A stretch of DNA of 64,000 nt from Bacteroidota bacterium (GCA_024280115.1 JAJRQT010000210.1:1-64000); one strand, 5' to 3'. Shown: positions 1-9,559, numbered from the stretch's first letter. Notes: generated from the letters alone by a model not told the origin. Numbers and translations: made by a program.

Positions 1-1
1 A

Positions 2-847
2 GGAAATTATGTAGGGACTGTTTACTCCGCACAACAGGTACAAACGGGATGGTTTGGAGAGGGTGACGATCGGTTCTATATTGATGGTGAAAATGTTCCA
101 TCAATTCAAGGAACAGGAACCGAAGACTATTTTGGAGATGCCTGGGGATTTAGAGAATTTTCAGGACAATTCCAGGGGGTTTCATTATATGAAGGGGTTT
201 TAGCGGGAGATCGCGTTACTGCTTATCGTTGGCACATTCCTGATCCAATACGATTTCAGGAGTCTTTAAAATTTACGATAGAACATCGTGGAAGTAAATT
301 TGATGAGCGCGGAGATCAAATTTCAAGTTCATCTGAACGAGCAGACTGGATAAGCTCTGTTGCATTTTGGTATCAAACGCCAATAACATTTTCCGATACT
401 GAATTGCCTTCGGCCAATAAAAGAGTTGCGCCATATCATATATTGATTGCGTCAACTTTAGAAATGAAGGCTTTACCAAATAAAGTAAAAAAGGAGTTGG
501 TGGCTGTTCATTTTGCGCCAGAAACCCCGGATGGAGAAATTGAATTTAAATTTGAAGTAACAGAATCCGGAACCTATAAAATATCTGCAATTCTTGCTGA
601 TGGACCTTTTGGTGGTATGTACCAACCATTTGTCGATGATCAGCCTGCCGGTCCGGTTTTGGATATGGTTAGTAAGGGAGGTGATTTTATGGAGCATAAT
701 TTTGGCAATTTTAAGCTTATCTCAGGTGAACACTTATTTAAATTAAAAGGAAAAGGCGCTTCACCTCATAAGAGGCCTTCTCTGATTAATAAATACCAGG
801 TCAGCGTTAGTACAATTATTCTTTTGCGTTTGGAAGACCTAATTTAA
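2..847 (+). CDS. GH172-type (DUF2961) glycoside hydrolase, 5' end cut by window
   Basis: The reading frame is open from base 2 and stops at 845-847, so only the last 281 residues are present. Near the start are GEGDDRFYIDGE (visible residues 19-30) and GTGTEDYFGDAWG (about 37-49), the acidic signature of DUF2961 proteins, now family GH172. Known members act on fructofuranose or arabinofuranose linkages (difructose dianhydride I synthase/hydrolase, alpha-D-arabinofuranosidases). The Glu and Asp of TEDYFGD belong to the active-site region of the beta-jelly-roll. The last ~110 residues (from PDGEIEFKFEVTESGTYKIS) look like a beta-sandwich accessory domain. The signal peptide cannot be judged because the N-terminus is missing. 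The next gene starts 49 bases downstream on the same strand. The family call is firm; the substrate is unknown. Confidence 0.88.
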   Translation, partial: GNYVGTVYSAQQVQTGWFGEGDDRFYIDGENVPSIQGTGTEDYFGDAWGFREFSGQFQGVSLYEGVLAGDRVTAYRWHIPDPIRFQESLKFTIEHRGSKFDERGDQISSSSERADWISSVAFWYQTPITFSDTELPSANKRVAPYHILIASTLEMKALPNKVKKELVAVHFAPETPDGEIEFKFEVTESGTYKISAILADGPFGGMYQPFVDDQPAGPVLDMVSKGGDFMEHNFGNFKLISGEHLFKLKGKGASPHKRPSLINKYQVSVSTIILLRLEDLI

Positions 848-896
848 TAATGTTTGCAGAATGATTATACCGCAAAAATCAAATAATCACTAAGAG

Positions 897-1913
897 ATGG
901 AGCTAAATACATACTTAAAAATCAAAAAAAATAGCGCTATAAAAACAGCAACATTTTTACCACTTATTTTTATAGCGCTTTTCTTGACAAATTGTACAAT
1001 AGCTAAAAAAGATGGACCTCCCGAAGCTCCTCGTGGGTATTGGAATATGACAACATTAAAAATTGCCTATTTCTTCGGTAGAGTAAAACTAATGGATATT
1101 AATCCCCCTCTCCCGGAAGATGTTATTGAGCACAAGGATATTATTTATAAAACTATCGATTCCACAGAGTTAAAATTGGATATTTATCATTCTAAAAATA
1201 TTACTGAGTCCGCTCCATTATTAATTTTTATCCATGGAGGAGGTTGGGTAAAAGGTGATAAGCAAGATTACAGGGGTTATCTGATCGATTTCGCAAAAAA
1301 AGGCTATATAACTGCAACCATTCAATATAGATTTGTAAATAAAGTGAAAATGCCGGGCCCGATTTTGGATGTAAAATCTGCAGTAATTTGGTTGAAAAAA
1401 CACGCAGTAGAATACTATATTGACAAGGACAAAATAGCAGTTATTGGTGGTTCAGCAGGTGCTCACCTTGCAATGATGATTGGCTATTCTTCTGATGAGC
1501 CAGATTTTAAAAATGATAAAGATACCACCTTATTTTCTTCAAGAGTACAAGCAGTAGTTGAGTTGTATGGGCCAACAGATCTAACAACAGAATATGCCAG
1601 AGAGCATCCATATATTAAAATTGGTTTTAGCAAAAGCTATTCTGAGGCGCCTGAAATGTTTGCCAATGCCTCTCCCATATCTTATATAACAAAAGATGAT
1701 CCTCCAACCTTAATATTTCAGGGAACCATAGATGAGCTTGTCCCTATAATCCAAGCTGACATGCTCAACGAAAAATTAAAAGAAAAAAATGTTCCGGTAG
1801 AGTATCACAAACTTAAAGGTTGGCCTCATACTATGGATATGAGTATTAAAGTAAATGAATATTGTCAATACTATATGGAGCAATTTTTTGAGAAGTATAT
1901 TCCTAAAAATTAA
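897..1913 (+). CDS. secreted alpha/beta hydrolase (BD-FAE / carboxylesterase-like lipoprotein)
   Basis: This is a predicted lipoprotein of 338 residues: a hydrophobic stretch at residues 19-31 ends in the lipobox LTNC (Cys33). The hydrolase domain has the oxyanion motif HGGGW (113-117), the nucleophile elbow GGSAGAH (Ser186), an Asp in GTIDELVP (D279) and a His in GWPH (H311). That is a complete Ser-Asp-His triad of the BD-FAE / hormone-sensitive-lipase-like esterases, many of which remove acyl or feruloyl groups from glycans. A clear paralogue lies at 3683-4663 on the other strand, with the same motifs and the same ending pattern (KVNEYCQ near the C-terminus). No Shine-Dalgarno sequence is visible, as is usual in this phylum. 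The acyl substrate is unknown; a role in de-esterifying glycans is inferred from context. Confidence 0.87.
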   Translation: MELNTYLKIKKNSAIKTATFLPLIFIALFLTNCTIAKKDGPPEAPRGYWNMTTLKIAYFFGRVKLMDINPPLPEDVIEHKDIIYKTIDSTELKLDIYHSKNITESAPLLIFIHGGGWVKGDKQDYRGYLIDFAKKGYITATIQYRFVNKVKMPGPILDVKSAVIWLKKHAVEYYIDKDKIAVIGGSAGAHLAMMIGYSSDEPDFKNDKDTTLFSSRVQAVVELYGPTDLTTEYAREHPYIKIGFSKSYSEAPEMFANASPISYITKDDPPTLIFQGTIDELVPIIQADMLNEKLKEKNVPVEYHKLKGWPHTMDMSIKVNEYCQYYMEQFFEKYIPKN

Positions 1914-2053
1914 TATACAATGAATCGCATCGATAGATTGTTTAATGAAATATTAGCCTTATCATTTTTAATTCATTTAACCCTTGTTAGTCTTGCTCTC
2001 AATAAGTTCTTCCGGGTTCTCAGAGAGATGCTAAACCAGATGAAGAGCAATTT

Positions 2054-2067
2054 GCGTTTTAAAACGC
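2054..2067. repeat. 14-bp perfect palindrome in a gene-free gap
   Basis: GCGTTTTAAAACGC is a perfect palindrome in the 250-base gap between the esterase gene and the ceramidase-like gene. It could be an operator or part of a degenerate intergenic repeat. Nothing else in 1914-2163 is convincing: the small frame at 1920-2141 has no recognisable domain. Confidence 0.35.
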
Positions 2068-2163
2068 CACAAGTTAGCTACGCAAAACATGAGGTAGTGA
2101 GGTGCGAGACGCTCTATAACCAGAAATATATTTCACATTAGATGTTAAATAATTCATTCAATC

Positions 2164-3579
2164 ATGCTTCGTAAAATTCTTAAGATTATCGCCATTTTTA
2201 TTGGATTAGTTTTTGTATTTCTATTCTGGGCTCTGCAGGGATTAGATTATACACCCTACTTTGAGAGTGAGTATTATAAAATCACTAATTCGAGATTTGA
2301 TAGTCTTGCTTCCAGCCTGAACGGTTCAAGGGGGAAAGTTTTCGTTGGATTTGGGAAGCAAAGTATCACCCCTACACTAAATGGTGATACAGATGATCCT
2401 TCATCAGGAAAATTTGTAGAAATACCACTCGCTGGATTTGGAGGAAGAGAAGGCGCACCTGCTACAGGAATTCATGACAGCCTGTTTGTGAAATGTGTCG
2501 CGATAAAAGTGAATGAAAAAATCATCGTATTTGTGGGCTCGGATTTATTGATTATGCCTCCGGAAGTGAGTGCTATGAGTAGTGAATATATTTCAAAGAA
2601 ATATGCCCTGGGCAGAGGGGATATATTTTACTCAGCAACTCACACGCATTCTAGTGTAGGCGCCTTTTCAGCGGGAAAAGTAGGCGAGCTGTTTGGAGGA
2701 GTTTATAATCCAAATGTAATTGAATGGCTCTCCGGGCAGGTTTCAAAAGCTATAGAAATGGCGTTGAAAAATGTTAAGCCTGGTCAGATTGGTATTGGAA
2801 ATTTCCATGCAAGGGATTTCGTGAATAACCGGTTGGTCGGAGAAGATGGTCGTGTAAATACTGATTTCATGATCATGATGGCCAGTCAGGATGATGGAGA
2901 AAAAGCTGTTTTGGGATCTTTTGATGCTCATGCTACCACACTGGGTACATGGAATATGGAAACCAGCGCTGATTATCCCGGATACTGGCAGCGAAAATTG
3001 GAGGAGAATGGATTTGATATGGCTGTCTTTTTTGCAGGAAGTGTTGGGAGTCATACATACCAAAGTAAAGGTGATCGTTTTGATAAATCAAAATACATTG
3101 GTGAGGCTTTGGCAGATAGCGTTGTGAAATACAGCCAAAAGATAATAATGAAGGATAGTATCGATCTTTCTTCGATGACCTTAAAAGTAGAAATCCCTGA
3201 TTTTCACATAAGGGTTACTGATGGGCTACGTTTAAATCCATACATTTCAAAAAAACTATTTCCGGATGTTGGAGAGGTTTTTCTACAGACAGCAAGAATT
3301 GATAGTCTTATTTGGGCTACAGCGCCCAGCGATTTCAGTGGGGAGACTACATTGGTTTACAAAAATGCTATGTATAAAAGAGGTTACAAAGCCATGGTAA
3401 CCAGCTTCAATGGCGCATATACCGGTTATATCATTCCATGCAAATATTACCATCTGGACGCTTATGAATCGAGGCTAATGAACTGGTTTGGCCCCGGATA
3501 TAATCCCTTTATTAATTATATGCTTGGAGAGATGATAGATAAAGTTTCTGAAACTCAATCTTCAAATAATCTCAAATAA
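2164..3579 (+). CDS. neutral/alkaline ceramidase-like membrane-anchored hydrolase
   Basis: The protein has 471 residues and an N-terminal membrane anchor (about residues 5-25, no cleavage site evident), so the catalytic part probably faces the periplasm. It matches the N-terminal domain of neutral/alkaline non-lysosomal ceramidases: VGFGKQSITP, PLAGFGGRE, a GSDLL segment, and the zinc-binding stretch THTHSSVGAF. It lacks the full-length (about 650-750 residue) ceramidase architecture, so it belongs to the shorter ceramidase-like proteins common in Bacteroidota and Planctomycetota, whose substrates are unknown. Amide or ester hydrolysis of a secreted glycoconjugate is plausible but inferred. 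It lies on the same strand as the upstream esterase, 250 bases away. A pair of strong palindromes follows its stop and may end transcription. Confidence 0.8.
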   Translation: MLRKILKIIAIFIGLVFVFLFWALQGLDYTPYFESEYYKITNSRFDSLASSLNGSRGKVFVGFGKQSITPTLNGDTDDPSSGKFVEIPLAGFGGREGAPATGIHDSLFVKCVAIKVNEKIIVFVGSDLLIMPPEVSAMSSEYISKKYALGRGDIFYSATHTHSSVGAFSAGKVGELFGGVYNPNVIEWLSGQVSKAIEMALKNVKPGQIGIGNFHARDFVNNRLVGEDGRVNTDFMIMMASQDDGEKAVLGSFDAHATTLGTWNMETSADYPGYWQRKLEENGFDMAVFFAGSVGSHTYQSKGDRFDKSKYIGEALADSVVKYSQKIIMKDSIDLSSMTLKVEIPDFHIRVTDGLRLNPYISKKLFPDVGEVFLQTARIDSLIWATAPSDFSGETTLVYKNAMYKRGYKAMVTSFNGAYTGYIIPCKYYHLDAYESRLMNWFGPGYNPFINYMLGEMIDKVSETQSSNNLK

Positions 3580-3588
3580 TTTCTCAGG

Positions 3589-3666
3589 CGCTCGGTTCTA
3601 CCGAGTGACAATTATGTTAAATAGAAAAGTGTGAGTATATAGATCGCTCGGCTAGAGCCGAGCGAT
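3589..3666. repeat. double-palindrome intergenic repeat, copy 1
   Basis: Two hairpins face each other. The first, 3589-3607, is CGCTCGGT-TCT-ACCGAGTG, with one G-T pair. The second, 3643-3666, has arms ATCGCTCGGCT and AGCCGAGCGAT separated by two bases. They are imperfect inverted copies of each other across a ~35-base spacer. The element lies between convergent genes and could act as a bidirectional terminator. It resembles the elements at 17133-17191 and 18738-18814 in layout and in the CTCGGT core. Confidence 0.6.
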
Positions 3667-3682
3667 TGTGCGAGGATTCAAA

Positions 3683-4663
3683 TCACAAATATTTTTCCAG
3701 GAAAGCATCAATATAAAACTGACAGTATTCATTGACTTTTGCAGAAACATCCATGGCATGTGGCCACCCTTTTAACCGGTGATAATCATGGGGCACACCA
3801 ACCCTGGAAAGCCAGATATCCAAGGAGTCAGCCTGGCTTACAGGAACAAGTGAATCGATTGTTCCATGGAAAGTTAAAGTTGGTGGATCGTCAGGCGTAA
3901 TAAATGTTTTTGGCGATGCCAGGTTATATAATTCTGGATGCTCATCGTATGAGGAGCCGATAAAATCTTTGGCCTGGTAAGTACTTATGGAATATGGTGT
4001 TGTAAGATCTGTCGGGCCATATAAATTGATGATCGCTTTCACCTTACTCGATTTTTCATCCTGACAATTTTTGTTAAACATTGGTTCATCTCCGGCATAT
4101 CCTACCATCATGGCAAGATGACCGCCAGCTGATCCTCCAATTAAGGCCATTCTATCCGGATCAATTCCATATTCCTCTGCATGATCTCTGATCCAGCGAA
4201 CAGCACAATTGACATCCTGTACGGCTGCCGGGAAAATTGCAGCTTTGATCAATCGGTAAGAAACAGTAATGGTTATATATCCTTTTTTTGCATAGTCAAT
4301 CAGATAAGGTAAATAATCAGATCTTTTACCAGTTCTCCATGCACCGCCATGGATGAAGATCATTACAGGGGCAGGGTTTTGGAGGTTTTTTAATTTATAT
4401 AAATCAAGCTGAAGTGAAATCGAGTCCACATTTTTATATTCAATATTTTTAATTTCCAGGATATCATTGGGAACTGCGGGTTCAGTATCGATGAGATCGA
4501 GCATACCAAGCCCGTAGGAGATTTTCACAAATGTTTCATTCATGTAACCAGAAGGTGCTTTGAATGGGCGATTGATGTCTGTAGTATTGGTGTTGCAATT
4601 GGTTAAAAAAAGAAGTGCGATGATGCTGCAAAAAGGAAATATTTTTTTCATGCTATTAATCAT
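3683..4663 (-). CDS. secreted alpha/beta hydrolase (BD-FAE-like lipoprotein), paralogue of the gene at 897
   Basis: A lipoprotein of 326 residues with lipobox LTNC (Cys23), oxyanion motif HGGAW (105-109), nucleophile elbow GGSAGGH (Ser178), Asp in GTIDSLVP and His in GWPH. The triad is intact. Sequence and length closely parallel the esterase at 897-1913, so the two are paralogues placed on opposite strands around the ceramidase-like gene. The start at 4663 is kept; ATG at 4651 (MKKIFPF) would also give a good signal peptide. The start lies only three bases from the stop of a decayed GH92 3' end (4667-4739), so this gene once followed a GH92 mannosidase gene very closely. That supports a role in de-acylating a mannose-containing or similar glycan, but this is inference. 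Confidence 0.87.
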   Translation of the reverse strand: MINSMKKIFPFCSIIALLFLTNCNTNTTDINRPFKAPSGYMNETFVKISYGLGMLDLIDTEPAVPNDILEIKNIEYKNVDSISLQLDLYKLKNLQNPAPVMIFIHGGAWRTGKRSDYLPYLIDYAKKGYITITVSYRLIKAAIFPAAVQDVNCAVRWIRDHAEEYGIDPDRMALIGGSAGGHLAMMVGYAGDEPMFNKNCQDEKSSKVKAIINLYGPTDLTTPYSISTYQAKDFIGSSYDEHPELYNLASPKTFITPDDPPTLTFHGTIDSLVPVSQADSLDIWLSRVGVPHDYHRLKGWPHAMDVSAKVNEYCQFYIDAFLEKYL

Positions 4664-4666
4664 TAT

Positions 4667-4739
4667 TTATTCAGTTTCGTTCAGTATAGGTTCTTTGCTC
4701 ATTGGACGCTGAGTGTATCACCATTTTTTATTTTTCATC
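4667..4739 (-). pseudogene. remnant of a GH92 3' end
   Basis: Read on the minus strand with two small frame corrections, these ~70 bases give D-E-x-K-N-G-D-T-L-S-V-x-M-S-K-E-P...N-E-T-E-stop. The intact GH92 gene next door ends H-D-E-I-K-N-G-G-T-L-R-F-E-M-S-R-T-P-G-E-N-E-stop (5113-5190). DNA similarity is visible in the shared TGAGTGTAyCACCATT core (plus strand, 4709 and 5150). No similarity to GH92 is evident beyond about 4740. This is the scar of a second, deleted GH92 gene. Confidence 0.6.
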
Positions 4740-5112
4740 CTACTTAGGCTCTTAAAAAGCAAATAACATTAACATGTTAACGATAATTAAGTAGTTGTAA
4801 TTATGCCCTATTGAAGAACAAAAGAACAAGTGAACAGTAGAATAGCGAAATCATGGAAAACTTATAACTCTCTCTCAATTGGTTTTAATATCTATTTATT
4901 TTATTTCTACATTCCTGATTCAAATGTTCAAATGTTCTTAATTAATTCTTAATCAGCTTCAGTTGACTTCCCACGTAATGACTTCAATTCCGAATGGAAT
5001 TAGATTTTTTCAAAAAGCCCACTGAGATTTCAAATGATAATTTGGAACAATGACTTTCGCCTTTCACCTATTAGCTCATAGCTCATAACTCATGGCTTAT
5101 CCATGGCCCCAG
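4740..5112. other. gene-free, decayed intergenic stretch
   Basis: About 370 AT-rich bases with no reading frame or RNA gene that can be supported. It holds short low-complexity repeats (AAATGTTCAAATGTTC near 4923; AGCTCATAGCTCATAACTCATGG near 5073) of the kind that accumulate in decayed intergenic DNA, and probably the site where the second GH92 copy was lost. Confidence 0.5.
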
Positions 5113-7454
5113 CTATTCATTCTCACCAGGTGTTCTGCTCATTTCAAACCTGAGTGTACCACCATTCTTAATTTCATCATGTGTAAACCATGTACGATCC
5201 AGTAATGAATCATTAAGCCAGATATTTTTTACATAAATATTGTCAGGTGCATAATTTTCAGCAATGACTTTTAATTTGGCATTACCAAGCTTTATCTCAG
5301 CCTGTTTAAACAATGGTGCTCCAAGTTGATATATATCCGTTCCGGCTACCGGATAAAAACCGAGCGAGCTGAAGATATACCACGACGAGAGCGTTCCCGC
5401 ATCGTCATTTCCATCCAGCCCATCATAGCGATTTAAATATTTACTATCCAGAATCCATCGAACCCATTTTTGGGTGAGATCAGGTCTTCCGGCATAATTG
5501 AATAAATATGGGGCATGAATATCCGGCTCATTTCCATGCCAATAATATGATCCCGGATTCCAATTGCCAATTACAGCCTCTGATTTTAAAAAAAAGTCAT
5601 TAAGCTCGTTCACGAAATATTCTTTGTTTTTAAAAAGATTGATGAGTCCGGGAGCATCAAAGAAAGGAGCCCATCTCCATTGCAGGGCACTGCCTTCCAC
5701 GTAGTCATTTGTGAATGAGTCATCACCACTAAGATAGGTTAACAGGAGTGGATCAAATTCTTCTACAAATGTTCCATCGGCATTCCGTGGATGAAAATAT
5801 TGCGATTCAGGATTCCATACATTTTTATAATTCATGGAAATGTCATGGAAAAACTTAGCGTCTTCTTCATGACCAAGCTCCTTTGCCAACAGGCCAATGG
5901 AATAATCCGCCATGCATATTCCAGGGTTCTTGACACAGCCTGATCCATGGAATCCGCCGGACAATATCCATATTTTACACAATCGTCATTGCCTCTTCTT
6001 CCTGAATACGCAGACCCTGGAGGTGTGGATGCCAATGCAATCATTTTCATGTTTTGGTAAGCAAACTCTACATCATAATCCCGGATTCCTTTTTGCCAGG
6101 CTTCTGAGATCACGATGTCCGATGCGGATCCCAACATGGAGCCGGTATATCCGTTACCGGAAGGCCATCGCGGAAGCCAACCACCCTCTTTGGCCATCTG
6201 AATAAGTGAAACAATCATATCGCGTTGATCATCGGGAGCAATCATGTTAAATAGTGGATGGACAGTACGAAAGGTATCCCAAATGGACATATCCGTAAAA
6301 TATCTGAAACCATTCGCTTGGTGGATCTTTTTATCAAAGCCGAAATATTGACCATTTACATCACTAAAGACTGTGGGCATTTGGAAGCAACGGTAGAGGG
6401 CAGTATAAAAGCTAATTTTCTGTTTTTCGGTACCACCGGAGATCTTAATGGCAGATAGCTGATTTTCCCAAATGCGAAGTGCCTCATCGGCAATTTCTGC
6501 AAACTGCTTATTTCCAGTCTCAGCTTCTAAATTCTCCCAGGCATTTTCAATGCTCACATGAGAAATGGCCAGTTTTAGCTCTATGGAATTTTGAGATTTA
6601 TTTTTATCAAATGTAAATCCGGCTCCGATTTGATCCCCGGTTGCTGACGTTGAATTTATGGAATAATTGCCATTTTCCCAGGTGACATAATCTTTGAAAG
6701 GAGCAGAGAACCTGGCGGCGAAATAAACCTTAATACCTCCATACCGTCCTGCGAAGGTTCCAAAAGTCCGAACATGTCCTTCAATTTCATGAGTCCCGGG
6801 GTTAATTTTTATATAACCCTCCTTCCCGGGTCTATCGCCTAAAGCATGGGTTACATTCAGGATTATTTCCGGACTGGTTTCGTCATCAAATGTATATTTA
6901 TGAATTCCAACCCTTTCGGTTCCGGTAAGCTCAACTTTGATCCCCTGATCTGGCAGATTTACTGAATAATATCCCGGATAGGCCAATTCATTTTTATGGG
7001 AATATTGATATGACAAATCTTTGATTGATTCTTTCTCTAATATATTGCCATCAACCGGCATCACGAGGAAATGACCACCATCTGTTGCACCCGTTCCAAC
7101 CAACCTCGTGTGTGAGAAACCGATGATTTTGTTGTCTCCATAAAAGTATCCAGAAGTATTTAGCACCTTATCATAAGTAAGAAAGGAAGATGTCTCCGGG
7201 CTTAAACGCATTACGCCAAATGGTAATGAGACGCCAGGAAAATTGTTTGCACAGGTCCATGGAATTCCGCCGGTTCCAATGAAAGGATTAACCTGGGCTG
7301 AGAGTGGAAATTTAGAGGTGATAATTTCCGGAACTTGCTGTGTTTTTAAATCGACAATACTGCGATATTTCAACCATATTCCCGCAATGAATAGTCCAGA
7401 TGCCAGCAGGATGATGCCTAATATTGAAAGAGATATTATTAAAAATTTCCGCAT
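5113..7454 (-). pseudogene. GH92 alpha-mannosidase, split by a frameshift near 5911
   Basis: Two overlapping minus-strand frames together make one GH92 exo-alpha-mannosidase of about 770 residues. The 5' frame (7454 to about 5915) has an N-terminal membrane anchor, VNPFIGTGG, NNFPGVSLPFG, GFSHTRLVGTG, the SIWDTFRTVHPL segment and GGWLPRWPSGN. It ends in-frame at TLEYA and then runs into unrelated residues. The 3' frame picks up at ADYSIGLLAKELG and carries GNEPDIHAPYLFNYAG, GNDDAGTLSSWYIFSSLG and FYPVAGTDIYQLGAP, which hold the Glu and Asp residues used by calcium-dependent GH92 enzymes. One base is missing around 5908-5916 (plus-strand context CCGCCATGCATATT). All motifs on both sides are intact, so this is either a recent mutation or a sequencing/assembly error. 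Confidence 0.85.
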
Positions 7455-7707
7455 TTTATATGAATAATATGATATTTAATATCAGGAAAAGTGAGATGGG
7501 AAAAATATAGCTTTTTTTTATGAATGTCATGATAAAAGGTGATGATTTGCATTATTAATTCTTCTTTCAGAAAAACGCAGATAAAATAGGATCTTCGATA
7601 AAATTTAACTTCTTCTCAGGTTATGTTTATAACTGTGATTGCATTTTGAATAAATATTTCCAAACTTGAAACTGAAACATATTTTCAATCTATTTCAATA
7701 TTTAATT

Positions 7708-8469
7708 ATGAGAAACTCAGTAATTTATATTCTTTCCATAGTACTGCTTTTTGGATGCCAGGGCAACCAGAAAAAAAGTGAATCAAGCGCTGAAAGTGAC
7801 GTAAAGAGTGCCACGGAAGAAAAAGATCAGGGATGGCAGTTTTTGTTTGATGGTAAAACTAAAAATGGTTGGCATATTTATAATAATAAAAGTGAGGGCT
7901 ACGCCTGGGAAGTTCAGGATGGTGTTTTGCATTTAAATCCCAAGGAAATAATGGTAACTCCCGTACCCGGTGCAGGAGATTTGACACAAGCTGTCGGTGG
8001 TGGTGATTTGGCCACAGATCAGGAATACGAAAATTTCCATCTCAAATTGGATTGGAAAGTCGGTTCCCCAAGCAATAGTGGGGTCATGATATTTGTGAAA
8101 GAGCTGCCGGAACATGATTATCCATGGCAGACCGGACCGGAAGTACAAATCATGGAGCAAAGAGAATGTAATGAAGAAATCAATTGTGTGGGTGATTTAT
8201 ATAGTTTAGTCGCTGGCCCGAGAGATCTCGAGATTTCTAAAGATTGGAATCAATTGGAGATCATTGTGAATAACGCTTCGCTGGAAGTGATTATGAACGG
8301 AAGAAGTTTATATTCCACTACCATGTGGGATGAAAACTGGAGAGCCCTTATAGCCAAAACAAAATTTACTTTCTGGCCTGATTTCGCAACCTATAAAAAA
8401 GGAAAAATTGTACTTCAGGACCATGGACATGAAGTTTGGTATCGAAATATAAAAATAAAGCAGTTGTAA
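7708..8469 (+). CDS. DUF1080 lipoprotein (3-keto-disaccharide hydrolase-like)
   Basis: The start at 7708 gives a classical lipoprotein signal (MRNSVIYILSIVLLFGCQ). An upstream in-frame ATG at 7666 would add 14 residues before it and is less likely. The mature protein is a DUF1080 (3-keto-disaccharide hydrolase) domain: FLFDGKTKNGWHIYN, YENFHLKLDWKVG, NSGVMIFV, GPEVQIME, DWNQLEIIV, NGRSLYST and a terminal VWYRNIKIK strand, a concanavalin-like beta-sandwich. Characterised DUF1080 enzymes cleave 3-keto-glycosides made by Gfo/Idh-type oxidoreductases; no such oxidoreductase lies in this window. The nitrilase gene follows after 30 bases and is probably co-transcribed. An isomerase/epimerase-type TIM-barrel gene, a frequent partner, lies at 9955. 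Family firm; substrate unknown. Confidence 0.88.
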   Translation: MRNSVIYILSIVLLFGCQGNQKKSESSAESDVKSATEEKDQGWQFLFDGKTKNGWHIYNNKSEGYAWEVQDGVLHLNPKEIMVTPVPGAGDLTQAVGGGDLATDQEYENFHLKLDWKVGSPSNSGVMIFVKELPEHDYPWQTGPEVQIMEQRECNEEINCVGDLYSLVAGPRDLEISKDWNQLEIIVNNASLEVIMNGRSLYSTTMWDENWRALIAKTKFTFWPDFATYKKGKIVLQDHGHEVWYRNIKIKQL

Positions 8470-8499
8470 TTTTTTTTTCCTGATCTACTGTCGGGGCAA

Positions 8500-9411
8500 A
8501 TGAATAATAAAATGCGACAATTCACACTTATAATCTTGTTGATCATGACACTTAACAACGAATCTCTTCATGCGCAGGATTCTCCAAAAAAGTTTAAACT
8601 TGCAATTGTTCAGATGAAAGTTGTTGGCGGAGACAGGGCAGCGAATTTGGCGCATGCAAGGGAAATGATTGACGAAGCAGCTAAAAATAATGCAGATTTT
8701 ATATTACTTCCCGAGGCCATGGACCTTGGCTGGACAGATCCTTCCGCTCTAACAGAGGCTCAACCAATTCCGGACGGAGAGACAAGCCAGTTGTTGATAA
8801 GTTTGGCTAAAAAACACGAAGTTTTCATTTGTTCAGGTTTGATTGAGCAGGATGGAGATAAAGTGTATAATTCTGCAATAATCGTCAATCCATATGGGGA
8901 AATAATTCTGACCCACCGGAAAATTAATGAATTGGATATCGGTCATCCGTATTATGCACTTGGCAATAAACTGAATGTTTGCGAGACTCCATTTGGAACA
9001 ATTGGACTTTTAATATGTGCAGATGCAACTGCAAATGACCATGTCTTAACCCGTTCATTAGCATATATGGGAGCAGATGTGATTTTGTCGCCAAGCAGTT
9101 GGGCCATGCCGGGGGATCATGACAATAAAAAAGATCCCTACGGAAGCACATGGGAAAATGCCTATATTCCCATAGCAAAGGATTTTGATGTTTGGATTGC
9201 CAGCAGTAGTAATGTGGGTAAAATGACTGCCGGACCATGGAAAGGTTGGAAAGGAATCGGTTGCTCTTTGGTCATTGATCCCAAGGGTGAAATTGCTGTA
9301 AAAGGTCCGTATGGAGCTGATGCAGATACTATTTTATATACAGATATCCAACCTGTTCCACGACCAGCACAAGGAACAGATTGGCCTCAATATTTTAAAG
9401 GAGATAATTAA
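8500..9411 (+). CDS. secreted carbon-nitrogen hydrolase (nitrilase superfamily)
   Basis: 303 residues with a signal peptide (to about residue 25, ESLHAQ). The CN-hydrolase domain has the full catalytic triad: Glu72 in LLPEAMD, Lys141 in THRKINEL and Cys173 in LLICADAT. Members hydrolyse amides, N-carbamoyl groups or nitriles. Export of a nitrilase-fold enzyme is less usual than cytosolic location, and together with the glycan context it suggests action on an amide or carbamoyl group of a secreted substrate (inference). The start at 8500 is used; 8512 (MRQFTL) is equally compatible with the signal peptide. It follows the DUF1080 gene by 30 bases. A long repeat-rich gap comes next. Confidence 0.88.
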   Translation: MNNKMRQFTLIILLIMTLNNESLHAQDSPKKFKLAIVQMKVVGGDRAANLAHAREMIDEAAKNNADFILLPEAMDLGWTDPSALTEAQPIPDGETSQLLISLAKKHEVFICSGLIEQDGDKVYNSAIIVNPYGEIILTHRKINELDIGHPYYALGNKLNVCETPFGTIGLLICADATANDHVLTRSLAYMGADVILSPSSWAMPGDHDNKKDPYGSTWENAYIPIAKDFDVWIASSSNVGKMTAGPWKGWKGIGCSLVIDPKGEIAVKGPYGADADTILYTDIQPVPRPAQGTDWPQYFKGDN

Positions 9412-9559
9412 AATGTTACAATTATTATTGAAAAACTTTGATTGGTTCTGCTTTTAACGTCCTTTCAATTTTCTTGAAAATCTTCTTAATTTTTGGCATT
9501 TTTCATTTAACAGTTTACAAATTTCATGTTTTATAATTTCTATGTTGGAGCACTCTTTA

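Noticed and set aside
1920..2141. 73-residue frame directly after the first esterase
   Set aside because: No domain, odd composition, and its 3' half runs through palindromic intergenic sequence; most likely non-coding.
5912..6458. Plus-strand frames across the GH92 gene
   Set aside because: They lie antisense to well-conserved GH92 coding sequence and show no recognisable domain.
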